From: Euwallacea fornicatus
Taxonomy: Eukaryota; Arthropoda; Insecta; Coleoptera; Curculionidae
DNA: 64,000 bases
Assembly (NCBI RefSeq): GCF_040115645.1
Contig: NC_089559.1
Coordinates: forward strand, 1,054,001 to 1,118,000
Reading direction: 5' to 3'
Position 1 is the stretch's first letter, and each line of letters starts with the position of its first letter. Shown piece after piece: positions 34,968 to 46,942 of the stretch. A program made the translations under genes and the position numbers. The notes below the pieces were generated by a model. The model saw only the letters and a list, made by a program, of their open reading frames with translations, searched no databases and was not told where the DNA came from.

Positions 34968-36225
34968 ATCTAAAGCTCGGTTAAAAATTTGTACATTCAC
35001 TCCACTTTTAACTTCAATGGGAACGTCCTCATCGTCCTCACTATCCACCTGTTCCTCCTTATTAACATCATTCGTCAGTTCGTCTTCGTTCCATAAATTA
35101 ATATCAGCTGGAGTGCAAACAATGTGGAGATTCACTGTTTTCAATAAATCAAGAACATCTAATGACCCCCTGACAAGAACATCAGCATTGGACCGCAATT
35201 GTTCCCTAATGACGGTTAAGGGAACATCATCTTCGTCTTGATCATTGGCGCAAAAGAGATTGTTCCAACATGTTGGAATAGTTTGCTGATTAACTGCGTT
35301 CCAGGCCATATGCAAATTTAAAACAGCTTCTCGTAACGTGACCTGTTTCAAAGCTTTAGATAGGTTTACAGGATTGTTTGATAAGAGAAATGAAAATAGA
35401 CATTTTCGGTGGTAAAGCTCGGTCAGTTTTTTTACGTTCCGGCTCATGGGTTGAATTAATTTAGTAACGTTGAACGGTATGTACAGGGTCATCCAAACTC
35501 GATACCCCATCCGCTTCGTACGAAAACAGATGGGCTTAGCGAAATAATTTTTTCAGCACATTAAATAGGACGCCAGCTATAACAAAAGCTAAAAACAATA
35601 AAATATGAAATGTGCCGCTCGGCGCATTCCGTAGTTTATTGTTTTTTCAGAAACATAACTTTTTTTCAAAAATGATCGATATTTTCGATAAAAATGATAA
35701 TACATCGATAAATTCTACACATTTTTTTAAAATAAAAACCTCTTTTGACATTTATAAATATTTAAAAGCCAAAGGGGGAACAAATGTTAACATAAGACTG
35801 CCAGTGTGTGTTGATGATTGTTTCTCCTGTAGTTTTTAGATGATCGCGAACTTCAAAAAAGCTTTTATGCGAAACTTGTTTGGAATGTGTCGGCGTTCAC
35901 ATTTTTGGCAAAAAGGTATATTTCGGAAAAAACATCATGCCGTCGTCGTCGCGTCGTCGATGGTTGCTTTACCCATTTTAATGTTTTTATCATTTACTTT
36001 AGCTTATTTCCTCTCATTTCATGTGCTGACAAAATTGCCCTGCTGAGCCCACCTGTTTACATATAAAACAGGCGGGGCATCGAGTTTAACTGACTCTGTA
36101 TGTGACAAAAATTGGCCCATCCTCGCTCCTCAGATGTTGCCCTGGAGTATGACTTGGTGCATTACCCGATAGCAACAACGCTTTTATTAGAAACTCCTGT
36201 TTGTTCCCGACATTTTTTACTTAGA
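34968..36225 (-). pseudogene. Jerky/pogo-type DDE transposase C-terminus, split by a MITE
   Basis: Two - strand parts, 36225-36101 and 35481-34968, belong together. The first ends KALLLSGNAPSHTPG...GPIFVT, the second DDE motif. The second begins YIPFNVTKLIQPM, the canonical LPPNVTxLIQPMD motif that follows it, then TLREAVLNLHMAWNAV and an acidic tail. Between them lies a 615-bp element (35484-36098). Upstream of 36225 the match stops, so the N-terminal half and first catalytic Asp are missing. LLLSGNAP replaces the usual LLxDNAP, so the second Asp is also changed. Inactive. Confidence 0.8.
35484..36098. mobile_element. 615-bp TIR element inserted in a transposase remnant
   Basis: Ends are CAGGGTCATCCAAACTCGAT and the complement of CAGAGTCAGTTAAACTCGAT, each next to TA (35482-35483, 36099-36100). 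Arms pair for about 130 bp, including GATACCCCATCCG against CGGGGCATCG. The interior is AT-rich and non-coding. Deleting it with one TA joins the flanking transposase frame exactly (V-T-Y-I-P). Confidence 0.82.
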
Positions 36226-37559
36226 AATTAAATAATCCCCAAATTATATGAATATGTATGTAGCACATTTGCGATTACAAATCCATTGTCGTACCTCAGG
36301 GGCAGAGCGGTTGTCGAACCATTTTATGGATATCTGCCAGTCATCCGAGCGGTTTTTGAACATTCATAACCAACGGGGATATTAAAATGTTTAAATGAAA
36401 GCGGATTTTTTGCTTTTCTTACGATCATTGGCTTTATTTTGTGCGCCGCCAATGACTGTTTACGTTGTCAATCGTCTGCTGGAATAAGTATTTTAGCTGA
36501 ATTTGAGTTTAAGAAAATGTTTAATTTCGCAACCCTCCATGTTTATTCCCAAATCTCCACATTTGTCAGGCTAATGCCAATTTCGTTTCTTTTTAATTGA
36601 ACAGCCGGTCCATGACTGGTACATCGAAAAATGCCTTTGAAATATGGCGAGGATCGCAGCTGAGACCGAAGATTGCGTAACTTTACCCCTTCATTATGCA
36701 GCAAAAGACAAGAGAAAAATGTCATCTAGGTTGAATAAAGCCGAACAATCAATTTTCCATTTTAGCAGCGTCATAGGAGTGCTCCAATGAAAAAACTACA
36801 ATCAACCCTCTTTTATAGTCCATCCATCCGAGAGTGGATACAGATTTGCTTTGTGCCATCAGAGCCAGTTTTCCAGGCGAGTCCATATTTATTTTTTTAT
36901 GCAGATTTCCTATTTTTAAGCATTGTTGCTAGAGGCCTTTTTAACCCATATCTATTCTCGTTAAAAAAGCTGCAATCAGCATATATTTTGTGCCAGATAT
37001 TTGCACTTGAAGTATGTTCCAAAGCACTGAAGCGAAAACGCTTCTTTGCATAACGTAACGTTTAATAATCCCATTAAGTCTTAAGTTATTGTTGGTTAAA
37101 GTTGCGAAACAATGTGACTCACATGGCATATTCACTTTATTGTAGTTGACCTGAGTCATTGAACTACAAGTTTTTAACGACAAACATTAGGTCAATAACA
37201 AGCGCAAAAATTGAATTAACCGCGGTATAATTAAATCGGCAACCAAACTACCTGTCGATCAAATTGCTGCCCATGGGGACTAAACAATGGGCCTGTGTGA
37301 ATGGTAAATGCTCTTCACTAACTGTACAGGTTTTTAACCTGAAAACGAGCTCTGTTAATGATCCCATGGAGGTTCTTTACATCGGCGGATACCCACATAC
37401 GGTATCACGCTTCTTGAATTGGCTAATGAAAGTTAAAAAGGGTTCTCTAAATAGCGTGGGTTAGAAAAAGTCTTTGTACTATCTAGCGAGCTTTCCAGCA
37501 AGCTTTATAGAAGCCATGGACCCAATACTCAAAAAATTAAAAAAAAAAAACAATAATTT
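36226..37559. other. Intron sequence without supported features
   Basis: No recognisable gene, RNA or element. Short frames on both strands look like chance. Confidence 0.4.
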
Positions 37560-37979
37560 CAGGTCTCAGAATTGAGATACGCCACTGGGTCAAACACGGA
37601 AGTAAGGCGTCAAAATTCGTATATCAAAATGGAAGTTGCCAATCTTCGATTGTCCATGGTCAGGAGCGTGCCAATTGTATATCAAATGTAGCGAAGAACA
37701 CATATCTTTCGCTTAAAATTTTATTAAATTGAACTGCAGCTCTTAAAATCGGGCCACGCTATTGAGTTAAATATAGGGTTAAACGTGAAAAAAATGTACA
37801 TTGAAACCGACGTTATCAATCTCGTGTGTCGATGATGAATATTGGTACTGGTCGTATGGAAATACCGGAAAAACCAAACACTCCCACTGTAACACATACA
37901 GGACATTTCAAATTCGACCCTCACCACTGCGATCTCAGAAACCAGAGGAGATTTTTTTAAGTAGAGGCAAAAGTGCGTT

Positions 37980-38560
37980 ATTTAGCGCCCGACCTAATGC
38001 CCTTTTCAAAATTTAAAGTCCCCGATTACTTTCGAAGATATCCGAAAAAATCTAAAAATTAGAGATTTTGTTTTTATATTTTATACGATATTTGACAAAA
38101 ATTAATAAAACTACAAACACATTTTTATTGCTCCTTTTTTTTCAGCTGCACGATGATTTTTCAGATTTTCCACACGACCGTTTTCCTGTCAAAAAATCTA
38201 ATGTCGCGGTCTTAAGAAAAACTAAAGTTGATGATGGTAGTCGAAAAACGAACGTCGGATGACGCATCTGGAAGCGTCATCGGGTAGCTGAAAAAAAGTG
38301 ATAATGAAAACGTTCTTGTGATTTTGGACTTTCTTGCCGAATAACGCTGAATATATAAAAGCAATATCTAGAATGTTTATATTTTTCCGGATATCTTCGG
38401 AAATAATCAGAAAATTAAAATTTTAAAAACGACATTTGGTTATACTCCTCTAAATTATGCAGTTTTGCCTCCATTTAAACTTTTTCGTATCTCTTCTAAT
38501 TTCCGAGATTTCAATGATAAAGGTCGAATTTAAAATGCCGTGTTAGGTCGTTTCGCAAGT
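37980..38560. repeat. Dispersed repeat shared with 63.0-63.3 kb
   Basis: The block from GCGCCCGACCTAATGCC through TTTCGAAGATATCCGAAAAA resembles GGCGCTTGACCGAATGCC through TTCCGAAGATACACGAAAAA at 63038-63105. Further shared pieces include AGCTGCA-CGATGA. Within the copy, TCGAAGATATCCGAAAAA near 38030 is mirrored by TTTCCGGATATCTTCGG near 38385, suggesting a foldback element. No coding capacity seen. Confidence 0.5.
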
Positions 38561-39930
38561 ACGGTCCGTAACTTTAGAACACAATTTCTTATGTTATTTA
38601 TAAAAAAAAAAAGGTACTTTTAAATATATTCCTGAAAACGCTTAGATTTCGAGATACAGGATGTTAAAAATAGAAAATATATATTATTATTTAAAATAAA
38701 TTTGAAACAGTCAATATACGGGAACAGTTGTTCTATGTTGGTAAAGAGCTGCATTTTTAATATAAAGTCAACTTATATCTGCCGCCACTGGCGTAGGTAG
38801 CGGTGGACAGTCGATGTTTTTTTGGTCATAAAATGTAAAACGCCAATTTTTAATATTTTTATTATTTTCGGACTCTATTAACGCTTTACAACAATAATGG
38901 TCTTTTAACTTTTTTACCGAATACTAACCGACTTTTGGAAAAATCACCGGCAGCTACGAACGACAATCATAGGAATAATCGGTTCCGCCGCAAAATCAAA
39001 ACAAATGTTGAAAATTGCCACCTTCTAATAAAAAACGCACTGATTCCAATCGTTCCATCATTGATTGTCTCGTTCTTTCAACAATTGCTGAAGAATTCTG
39101 TATGACATCGCAACTTTGAGATATTCGATATCGTAAATTCGTTTTTGATCTAGTACAAGTGTCTCATACACAAGAAACCTGAGGTGACCTCATACATGAA
39201 AGTCGCAAGGATTCGTATCGGGACTGCGGGCTGGCCGCGTCGAATCCAGCGATTAGGTGGATGGAAAGATGTTGTCGGGGACTAATGAGCAACGAGGATA
39301 AAATGAGCTCGGGCACTGTGGAGCACATACCAAAAATTAGCTCTTACTTGTACAAGTACATATCCCAACAAATAGTTTGATTCTTCGGGTAGACATTACG
39401 TATGCACGTCACCTAATCGACCCAGTAAAAAGTAGGGTCCAATAAGATACTCGTGAATCATCAAGTGTTAATAATAACAAATAATGCATTCCATATTCAT
39501 CTTTTATGTTTGTTGCAGCTGCGTTAAAGAGGTAAGATTTTCTAAGAACAGGGTGGTATTAGGCAGAAAAATTATGACACTTTTTTTGCTGTAAAATAAA
39601 AAAATAATAATAATAATGTAAAAACGTCTGTTGGCCTTCTACATTTTATGACGAAAAGGTCGACTGACTCACGCGTAACTGCGCCACTGGCGGCAGATCG
39701 ACATTGACTTTATACTAAAAATGCAGCTCTTTTTCAACATACTGCAAAATATTAAAAATCGACTGTTCCAAAATTTCTTTTAGATAATAAAAATTTTTTT
39801 TCAACATCTTATACCTTGAAATCTAAGAGTCTTCGGGCACACATTGACAGGAACTCTTTTACTTTAAATGCTATAAGAAATTCTATACATGAGTTACGCA
39901 CCGTACTTAGCAAACATTCTGTATGTGTAA
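38540..39930. repeat. Large inverted repeat with about 280-bp arms
   Basis: The left arm (about 38555-38815) and right arm (about 39675-39915) are reverse complements with indels. Matching blocks include AAGTACGGT-CGTAACT, AATTTCTTAT, TTAGATTTC, GAACAGT and AGAGCTGCATTTTTA-TATAAAGTCAA, then CTGCCGCCA-TGGCG. The 850-bp spacer contains no recognisable transposase. It may be a foldback element or two opposed copies of one repeat. Confidence 0.72.
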
Positions 39931-42089
39931 AATCCACTGCAGTGCTCAGAACCGAGATATGCCACTGAGGTAAACGTGGGATTTGATTATCTTTCTCATC
40001 AATTAGTTTCATTTGATATGGAAAAATTCCGAAAGAGATTCAGAAGTCCTTAAAGAATCGTGGAAAATTGACAAAGGCGATCATTACAAAAAGACTGAAG
40101 TGGAAGTTGAATTATAAAAGGTGTCTTGGATAAAGTGACTGGCAAATGGCTTAATCAACGACCGACATTTACGGCCTAATTTAAGCGTTTTTATTGAGTT
40201 TTAATTGCTTATGGACGTTCTGGAGAAAGAATACTGTGGAAACTCCAAATTCCCAAACATCGTTGCAGTTACTCTCCTTTGGCTATCAAATCCTCTAAGC
40301 GGGATATTTTGGCTAGGGAATCGAGCAGACAAGGCAAAATTTAATGGAAAATATTCGGTTTCGAATCTAGGAAGAGGACAGGGATGCTCGATTATTGTTT
40401 GTGTTCCATTGTCGAAATTGATGACATTATTTACGGAGGAATCGATTCCAGATTTCACGGTAAACGAGTCCTCTGGAAACAAACGTACATTATTGAGTTT
40501 TGAGCAGTTTTGCAAAGAATATGTCCTTTTTCCCTCTTCCTAATAAAAGCGCAGATCGAATTTTGAGAACGTTATTTCATGGAACTTCCAACAATGTTTA
40601 TTCAATGTTGGAAATTAACCGGGTAAAGTCATTATTAAAGCAGCGAGAACTTTCCTGTAAAATTGGCCATGTTTAAACATACAATACATGTGAGGATACA
40701 CCCTCCCTCATAAAGGGCGGACTAATCCGGAAATAATTATGTTAGGGAGTTAAGGCAGCATAAATCAAGGGAATATTCTAATTTTGAGCTTTTTGTGTGA
40801 GTGCGGGGGTTTACTCCGGATTTTTGCATTCGTCGACAAACACGCTGAAAGAGAATTGAAATTTTTATGGCACTTTTATAGAGAAGTCCCGAGATTGACT
40901 CGCAGGATAAAAGGGAATAGTATTGGGTCGAAATCGTGGAAACTTCGGACAGACGTAATTGAAAGTTTCTTTTGCATTTGGATGCAGCTAAATGGGAAAA
41001 GTTTCGATGCATTTTAACGACATGTTTATTGGGAACGATCGGAAATACCGCCAGTGAATGTGTACAAACAGCGTTTTCCACGAGAAAAAGCGAAAGTCAA
41101 TTCAGTTTATGGTTTTTGACTTCCATTGTACGTTTCTAATCAATAACCAATAACACTGGACCTGTACCATTAAAGGATCAAAGGGAACAAACGATTATTG
41201 TGCCCATACACGCAGAAAGACAATTAAATTGGAATTATGTGCGTTAACCAAAACACGCTGTACCAGAAATACATATTAAAAAAAAATTATATATATATAT
41301 ATATGTATATTTTTATAAAAGGATCGCAATATGGGTGGGAACAGACCAATAGGGTTGACTCAACGATTTTCTGATTTTCTAGAAATAAAAATTTAATCCA
41401 CTCTCTGGAAATAAAGTGGATCCTCGCTTCCGGACTGATTTATAGTCGGATATTTTCGTTGCGGATAGCCGAGAGTGGTACTACATCACACATTGTACCT
41501 TACATACCCGAGAGTGTTCAGAACTTGGTGTAAACGCACGCAAATTAAACAGCATATACCTCTACGTCATAAAGCCGGACTTTCGAATCTAGACAGTGGA
41601 ACGGTCTCGCGTAAGAAATTGTCACAGTGACGCATATTCGAGGGACATGGAACTGAAGAATAAAAAATACTCTCGTGGGAAGTAATTAGAGCACTGCATA
41701 CTCCAAGGGTGATCTGACATTTGTCACATGTCAAACGATATACTTGACAGATTTATAAATAATTAGAACCTGACGGAGTAGAGTTCTACATAACAAAAGA
41801 AGATGTCAAATTGACGTATATTTGAGTGACGTTTTAAAAAGGAATTTTAACCTCATTCCCCGTAACGTTCTACTCCCGAGCGTCGGGAATCTAGCTCCAG
41901 TCCAGGAGGAGTGTAGTGGTGCAAACTCTCATCTACTCCAAATCGTTGTGTGTTTATGACTTATCCATGTTCTCGTTCGTTCAGTTGCCCTGCTATTTGA
42001 CGTGTAAACATTTGACTAAGTTTGTTTCGTTGCATTAGTCTCAATTTGCGCCTAAACAATTGCTTGGCGTTTAAGAATGAAATAGTATA
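39931..42089. other. Intron sequence without supported genes
   Basis: Two opposed frames of about 105-112 codons overlap at 40201-40543 and neither resembles a known protein. A short AT microsatellite lies at 41287-41310. Nothing else is recognisable. Confidence 0.4.
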
Positions 42090-43260
42090 AGACAAGAAGA
42101 ACGAAAGGTAAGAAAAAAGCTTACGGGAGAAACATCTTCATTCAACAACTTTTATCCGGAGTAAAAATCAGGTGTTAACAGCATTGCTGGTTGCCCATAT
42201 TGTTCCGATGTCCCACATACTGCGAATTTGATATCTAGATGATAATTTCTTTTCTAAGAAAGAAAGCATTGAAATCTGTGGAAAAACGTAGTCTTTGAGC
42301 ACCTTCGTGACCAAACCGAAAGAACAGGCCTTAAAATGCATTACGAGTTGTGGAAAAGCTTTGTATCGGGCACAAGAGAAAGGGAAATAAAAAAGTCTTA
42401 CGAGTTGCCTGTATTTATAGGTAATTTACAGAACATTTCACTACGTTTATTCCATTAAACTACGTTTCGTAACTTATGATCTTTGTATCCGACATGGGGT
42501 ACAGAGTTGAAAATGTATCATTATTGTCTATATTTTCACGACATTCTGTAGTATAGACCTTATTACGTTGGTCCTTTTGAAAGAAATTCTATTTCCGTAC
42601 AAACGATAACTCAATTTCTTCAAAATCTGCGAGTAACGTACCCATTCAATATTGTTATGCCCGGCATAAGAAAGCAGTGATTAAATGTATTATGGATTGC
42701 TTGTCCTTTAGATGTAATTAATAGAGATATAATTAACAGAGTATCGATCTATAAGAAAAACGACTTGTGAGAGAAACGTAGTCATTGAGCAACTTTGTGT
42801 TCAGTTCGAAACAAAAGCGGGTAAAATGTATTATGGGTTGCCTGTATTTAATATATATATATATATATTTTTCCACGCTAATTTGGTTGGAATAGATTTT
42901 AACTGTGTCTAAAAAATAATTCAGTTTGTGAAATGATGTGGGAAAAATCGTTTAAAAAATCATTTGGATCGCTACCAAATCCGCGAGAGAAACGTAGTTG
43001 TTGAATAGCAGCTTGATGTCTACCATGAGAGATGTATTAAGGTTTGCATAAATTTAGAGGTAATTTTTACCATATTGGGCTGTGTTTATCCTTCTGAAAT
43101 ATCTTTCAGTGTATTTAAAACAATAATCAAATCTTTGAAAAAAAAATGCAAAACCTTCGAGGGAAACTTAATCATTAAACAACTCCTGCACAACATGTAA
43201 CAAGCTAAAAAATATTAGGGGTTACCTATATTGAGGACAATTTGCAGTGTGTTTGACTGC
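42090..43260. repeat. Degenerate tandem array reaching exon 3
   Basis: At least six diverged units carry the core GAGAGAAACGTAGTCATTGA (best at about 42770; others near 42120, 42275, 42620, 42975 and 43150). The core is followed by an AACAACTT/GCAACTTTG stretch, then AAATGTATTATGGGTTGCCT and a GTATTTA-AGGTAATTT tail. Spacing is irregular, about 150-350 bp, with an AT microsatellite at 42850-42868. The last unit ends within 80 bp of the exon 3 acceptor. Confidence 0.65.
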
Positions 43261-43335
43261 GTTTGCACCGTTGAAATGGCCCTCAGCCGCGTCAAAAAAT
43301 CTAGTAATTTCATATTTTTTAATTTTATTTTTCAG

Positions 43336-43457
43336 AGTGTTCAAGCTCCTTCTCGCACCCGACGAATCGGTCTTTGCCGACGATGTCACATTCGAATCCA
43401 CCAGACGTCCCAAAATCCATTTCAACACCGGGAATGTTTACACTGGAACCCTTGAAG
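43336..43457 (+). CDS. ADAM10/Kuzbanian-type metalloprotease, exon 3 (prodomain)
   Basis: 122 nt between a TTTTTCAG acceptor and CTTGAAG|gtaaac donor. Joined to exon 2 it reads R-VFKLLLAPDESVFADDVTF, then ESTRRPKIHFNTGNVYTGTLEG. This parallels ADAM10 prodomains (FNLRMKRDTSLFSDEF...HIYTGHIYGE), including the conserved F-x-L...D-S-F and YTG. Divergence from the standard sequence suggests it could be the Kuzbanian-like paralogue instead of Kuzbanian. It ends in phase 1. I found no later exon before 64000, so intron 3 exceeds 20.5 kb. Confidence 0.78.
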
Positions 43458-44329
43458 GTAAACCATTTGACTAACCGATAACCATTTTTTTTGCATGAAA
43501 TATTTTGCTTTCGCCACTGATTAAAGTTCCCCAGATTAAAGCTTGTGTAAAACTAGAACAAAAAGTCATGTCTCTGTGTTGTTTGTGAATTTATGTTTTG
43601 TATAATGAAGCAGCATTGTTTCGTTATTGATAACTGGTCGTTGTGTGTACACGACTAATGTGTATCCACTGGCATTTTTAAGCTTGAGATAAATATTATT
43701 TAATTATTTGAGCGTTTTTTACTTGATACAACATTTGGAGTAAAATTTCACAAAACATTTCCTTAATCAGCTTTTAGAATCTCATTAGTTAAATGAGCTG
43801 AAACAAAATCGAAAATCGATGAAGTCGGAGACTAAAAATGCGGGATTTTGTTAAAATAATAGCGTTGGTAATCTAAAATTTTAACGAATTGGTCTATGCG
43901 TTATTAATAACGCAATTACTATAATGTTGGAATATTATTGAGGCATATTAATGCAAATTTTATTAATGTTCCACCACATTAGGATCATCGGGTTTGTATT
44001 TATTGATGCAAATTTAATGTGTTATTTTTGAATTGATTATAAATGAGGACGAGATATTAATAATTATATTTTGTGATATTTGATATTACGGGCATGGTAG
44101 AGAGAGACATAGTGATTTTGCGAAGCATTCGATTGCACACAAGTAAATGGGGTTTATTTGAAGGTCTAAAAAGGGGGAATTTAAAATGTTGCATGAATTG
44201 AAATAGACATTTTACACCCATTAACTTTTTATTCAACGGTGGTTTAAGTGTTAAACGTTTATAGTAAAATGCTCAACTTGGTATGGAAGGAATCAGAGAA
44301 TTAAGGGAACAATTTTGAACAGGTGCGAC
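43458..44329. other. Start of ADAM-type gene intron 3
   Basis: Very AT-rich; no recognisable feature. Confidence 0.4.
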
Positions 44330-45660
44330 AAGCAATCACACTCCCGAGACGCTTAAAAAAAGCAAAATTTTGAAAAATCGTTATAACCGAAATAGACCTC
44401 GTACACCAAGGAATTTGCCGATAAGTAACCAGCCGGGTATTGTGCATAAATAGTAAAAACTACAGATTGATCATCTAGAAATTAAAGAAACAGTGGAATC
44501 ACATTGGAACACGCACGAAATCGCACTCGCGAGAAGCTGCAAGAAAGCAAAATTTTGAAAAATTGTTCCCCCAAAATAGACCTTCTGCACCAATGATTTT
44601 CCTAGCGAATACAGTCGAAGTCTTGTACATATACAGAGTGCTTCAGAACGATGGGATCAAACTTTTAGGGATTGTTCAGTGCAACAATAGAAGACATTTG
44701 AGTGTAACGATTCGTGTCAGTAAGTGTCACCCTAAGGCGCCATGGTTTTATGATCATTTATGACAGTTATGTGCAAAAATGTTTTTATTTAGTGCGTTTC
44801 ATTTTAATTTATTTGTGTAAAATAATACTACAATAATTGTTCAAAATGTCATTTTCGATCTTCATTGTATCTGTTTATGGTACGTGATTTTTGCGAAATT
44901 TGCTCAAAATTTGATAGTCGTTTTGAACGATTTCAAATGCTGCGCTCATTCGTGCAATTAGGTTTTGCTCTGTGACCACTGGCGTTTGATAAACTAGAGA
45001 CGTTACATGTCCCCACGAAAATAATTCTAAAGTTGTGACATCCGGTGACCTGGGGGGCCCCGGAACTTGACCACCTCTGCCGCTCTAATGTCTTCCGCAC
45101 TAGCGAGGCTCACGGGCAAGATTTTGAAGACTTTCTGTAGTGTTATTTTGTACAAACAAATGAAAATAAAACGTGCATAAATTCTAAAAAAAAAACACAT
45201 TTTCGCACATAATTGTCTCAAAGCATCGTAAGGCCGCAGCGACTGAGGGCGGCATTTGCCGACACGGGTTCTTGTACTCAGACGTCTTCTGGTTTGAACC
45301 GAACAATTCCTAGAAGTTTGGTCTCATAGTTGTTAAACACGCTGTAGAACTTGATTGTGTAGAAATAAGAACGAGGGAAACCGTATTTGATAACTCAAGT
45401 AGTTGCACTAAAGGGATGCTCGTCGAAAGTAAATTTTGAAAAATTGTAAGAACTTCGATAAACCTTCTGCACCAATGAATTTATCAGGGGAAAATTGTTA
45501 AAATATTGCGTATTTTTAGTTAAATTGAACGGACTGATAGGGTGGAAACCACAGACCTCATTTGATGATGCAGAAAGCTTAAAAAATATTTAATTTTAGC
45601 ACATTCCGATGACCGAAATTGACCGTTTACACCAATGCAGTACCTATAGAATAGTCGTAT
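44330..45660. repeat. Degenerate repeat units interrupted by a transposon
   Basis: Four diverged units near 44365, 44550, 45430 and 45580 share GCAAAATTTTGAAAAATTGT, then AAATAGACCTTCTGCACCAA, then an AATTT-CC-A tail and ATAAATAGTAAAA-like sequence. The long-TIR element 44634-45344 sits between the second and third unit. The CTGCACCAA core links this array to the tandem pair at 20.1-20.8 kb. Confidence 0.6.
44634..45344 (-). mobile_element. Long-TIR element, family B copy 2, with transposase C-terminus
   Basis: Ends are CAGAGTGCTTCAGAACGATG and the complement of CAGCGTGTTTAACAACTATG, flanked by TA (44632-44633, 45345-45346). On the - strand at about 45060-44835 it reads RSPDVTTLELFSWGHVTSLV, then TEQNLIARMSAAFEIVQNDY, the C-terminal part of the same mariner-like transposase seen at 29.0 kb. 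The two copies align over nearly their whole length but have diverged heavily. Dead. Confidence 0.82.
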
Positions 45661-46940
45661 AAATACTTTAAAAAAGGGAAAATTTTTTGCTGCAAATTTC
45701 ACGCTTCAAAGCACAATTTAATTTCTGTTCCTTAATGGAGATTATTTGGAGCTATACTGCAAATTCTTCCTCAAAGCTTTCGTCGACGGACCAGTAATGG
45801 AAACTTGTTTAAATCAAGGACAATCTTCGGTTTCCTTCGATCATCGTTTCAACAAAAAAAAAAAAAAAACGATAAATCCCAAGCTATCGAAATCGAACCC
45901 CTCCCGTTTAAAAAGTTATTTTCACTTGAGTGGCGCTCATGAAAAATTCAGTATCCAGCATTTTCTTGTGACAATCCTTGAACCGAGAAATTTAGTTATT
46001 TATTTATTTATTTCGCATCTACAACTATTTTTGAGATAGTTGAGGGAATCGGAAGACTGGAGATATCTGCCTAATCTGAAAATAATCATGTTAGTACTTG
46101 CCGAAACTTCCAAGAATAAAAATCTGCCTGAATGATCGCTCCATTTGTTAAATGAAATTTCTCCACTGAGGGTTATCCCCAAGTTTACAAATTCCATCTT
46201 CCCCTTAAACAAAACACACCCTTAATTACACCCCCTTACACCCCAACAATTACCTTCAAACCCTTCCGGCTCTGCATTTCCCGATTATAATTTCAAATTT
46301 AAAATATGTTTCTCGAATGTTTCAAGTTTATTCATTTCACTTTAATTTATTCCTCCGGGCCGGGGAGTTTTGATAATTTTAGGAATTTTAATTAGTTCCA
46401 TCTCGCAAACAGGGAAATGTGATCTAGCGGGGATTGTAGCTAGGCGAAGTTTGCTTTTGACATATTTTATGGTATTTTTGCAAAAAAGTCAAATTGAATA
46501 TATTTTCTAGAATCATATTTGCACGTAATGACGCCTACAAAGCTTAAAATAAAGGCAGGAAAAAAGCGCTTTCAAGTTGGGAAATAAGGGCACGTTCCCC
46601 TAATATACATTCGTATATACGAGTACATATTTGCTGGGTAACTTCGTTTCGGGAAACGTGGCTGGAAAAACCTGACGTGCCGGAAATAACTATTATTTCC
46701 GTATACATCTTTCCCACTTTTCGGGCCTCATATGTCGGGGATATTGTACTATCAAACTGGAACCTAATGGCAACTGAGTACTGCAAAAAACTAGTTGAGG
46801 TACTTGCAATTCATTGCAAAAAAAATTATCCCGCACGCCTCTGTTTTATGCGATGTTTAGACGTTACCTCTAAGGATTTATAAGGCGCGCGACCATTAAT
46901 GAGGACGAACTCGTTGGCGCAATAAATTTAATTTAATTTA
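45661..46940. other. Intron sequence without supported features
   Basis: No gene recognisable. Low-complexity TTATTTATTTATTT lies near 45995-46012. Confidence 0.4.
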
Positions 46941-46942
46941 TA

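Noticed and set aside
36296..36330. A tRNA-like string (GGGCAGAGCGGTTGTCGAACC)
   Set aside because: Only a T-arm or D-arm resemblance; no acceptor stem pairing or anticodon arm could be formed in the flanks.
39160..39310. GC-richer segment resembling a retrotransposon endonuclease or reverse-transcriptase tail
   Set aside because: The peptide (VARIRIGTAGWPRRIQRLGG) is too short and lacks catalytic motifs; it lies in the spacer of an inverted repeat.
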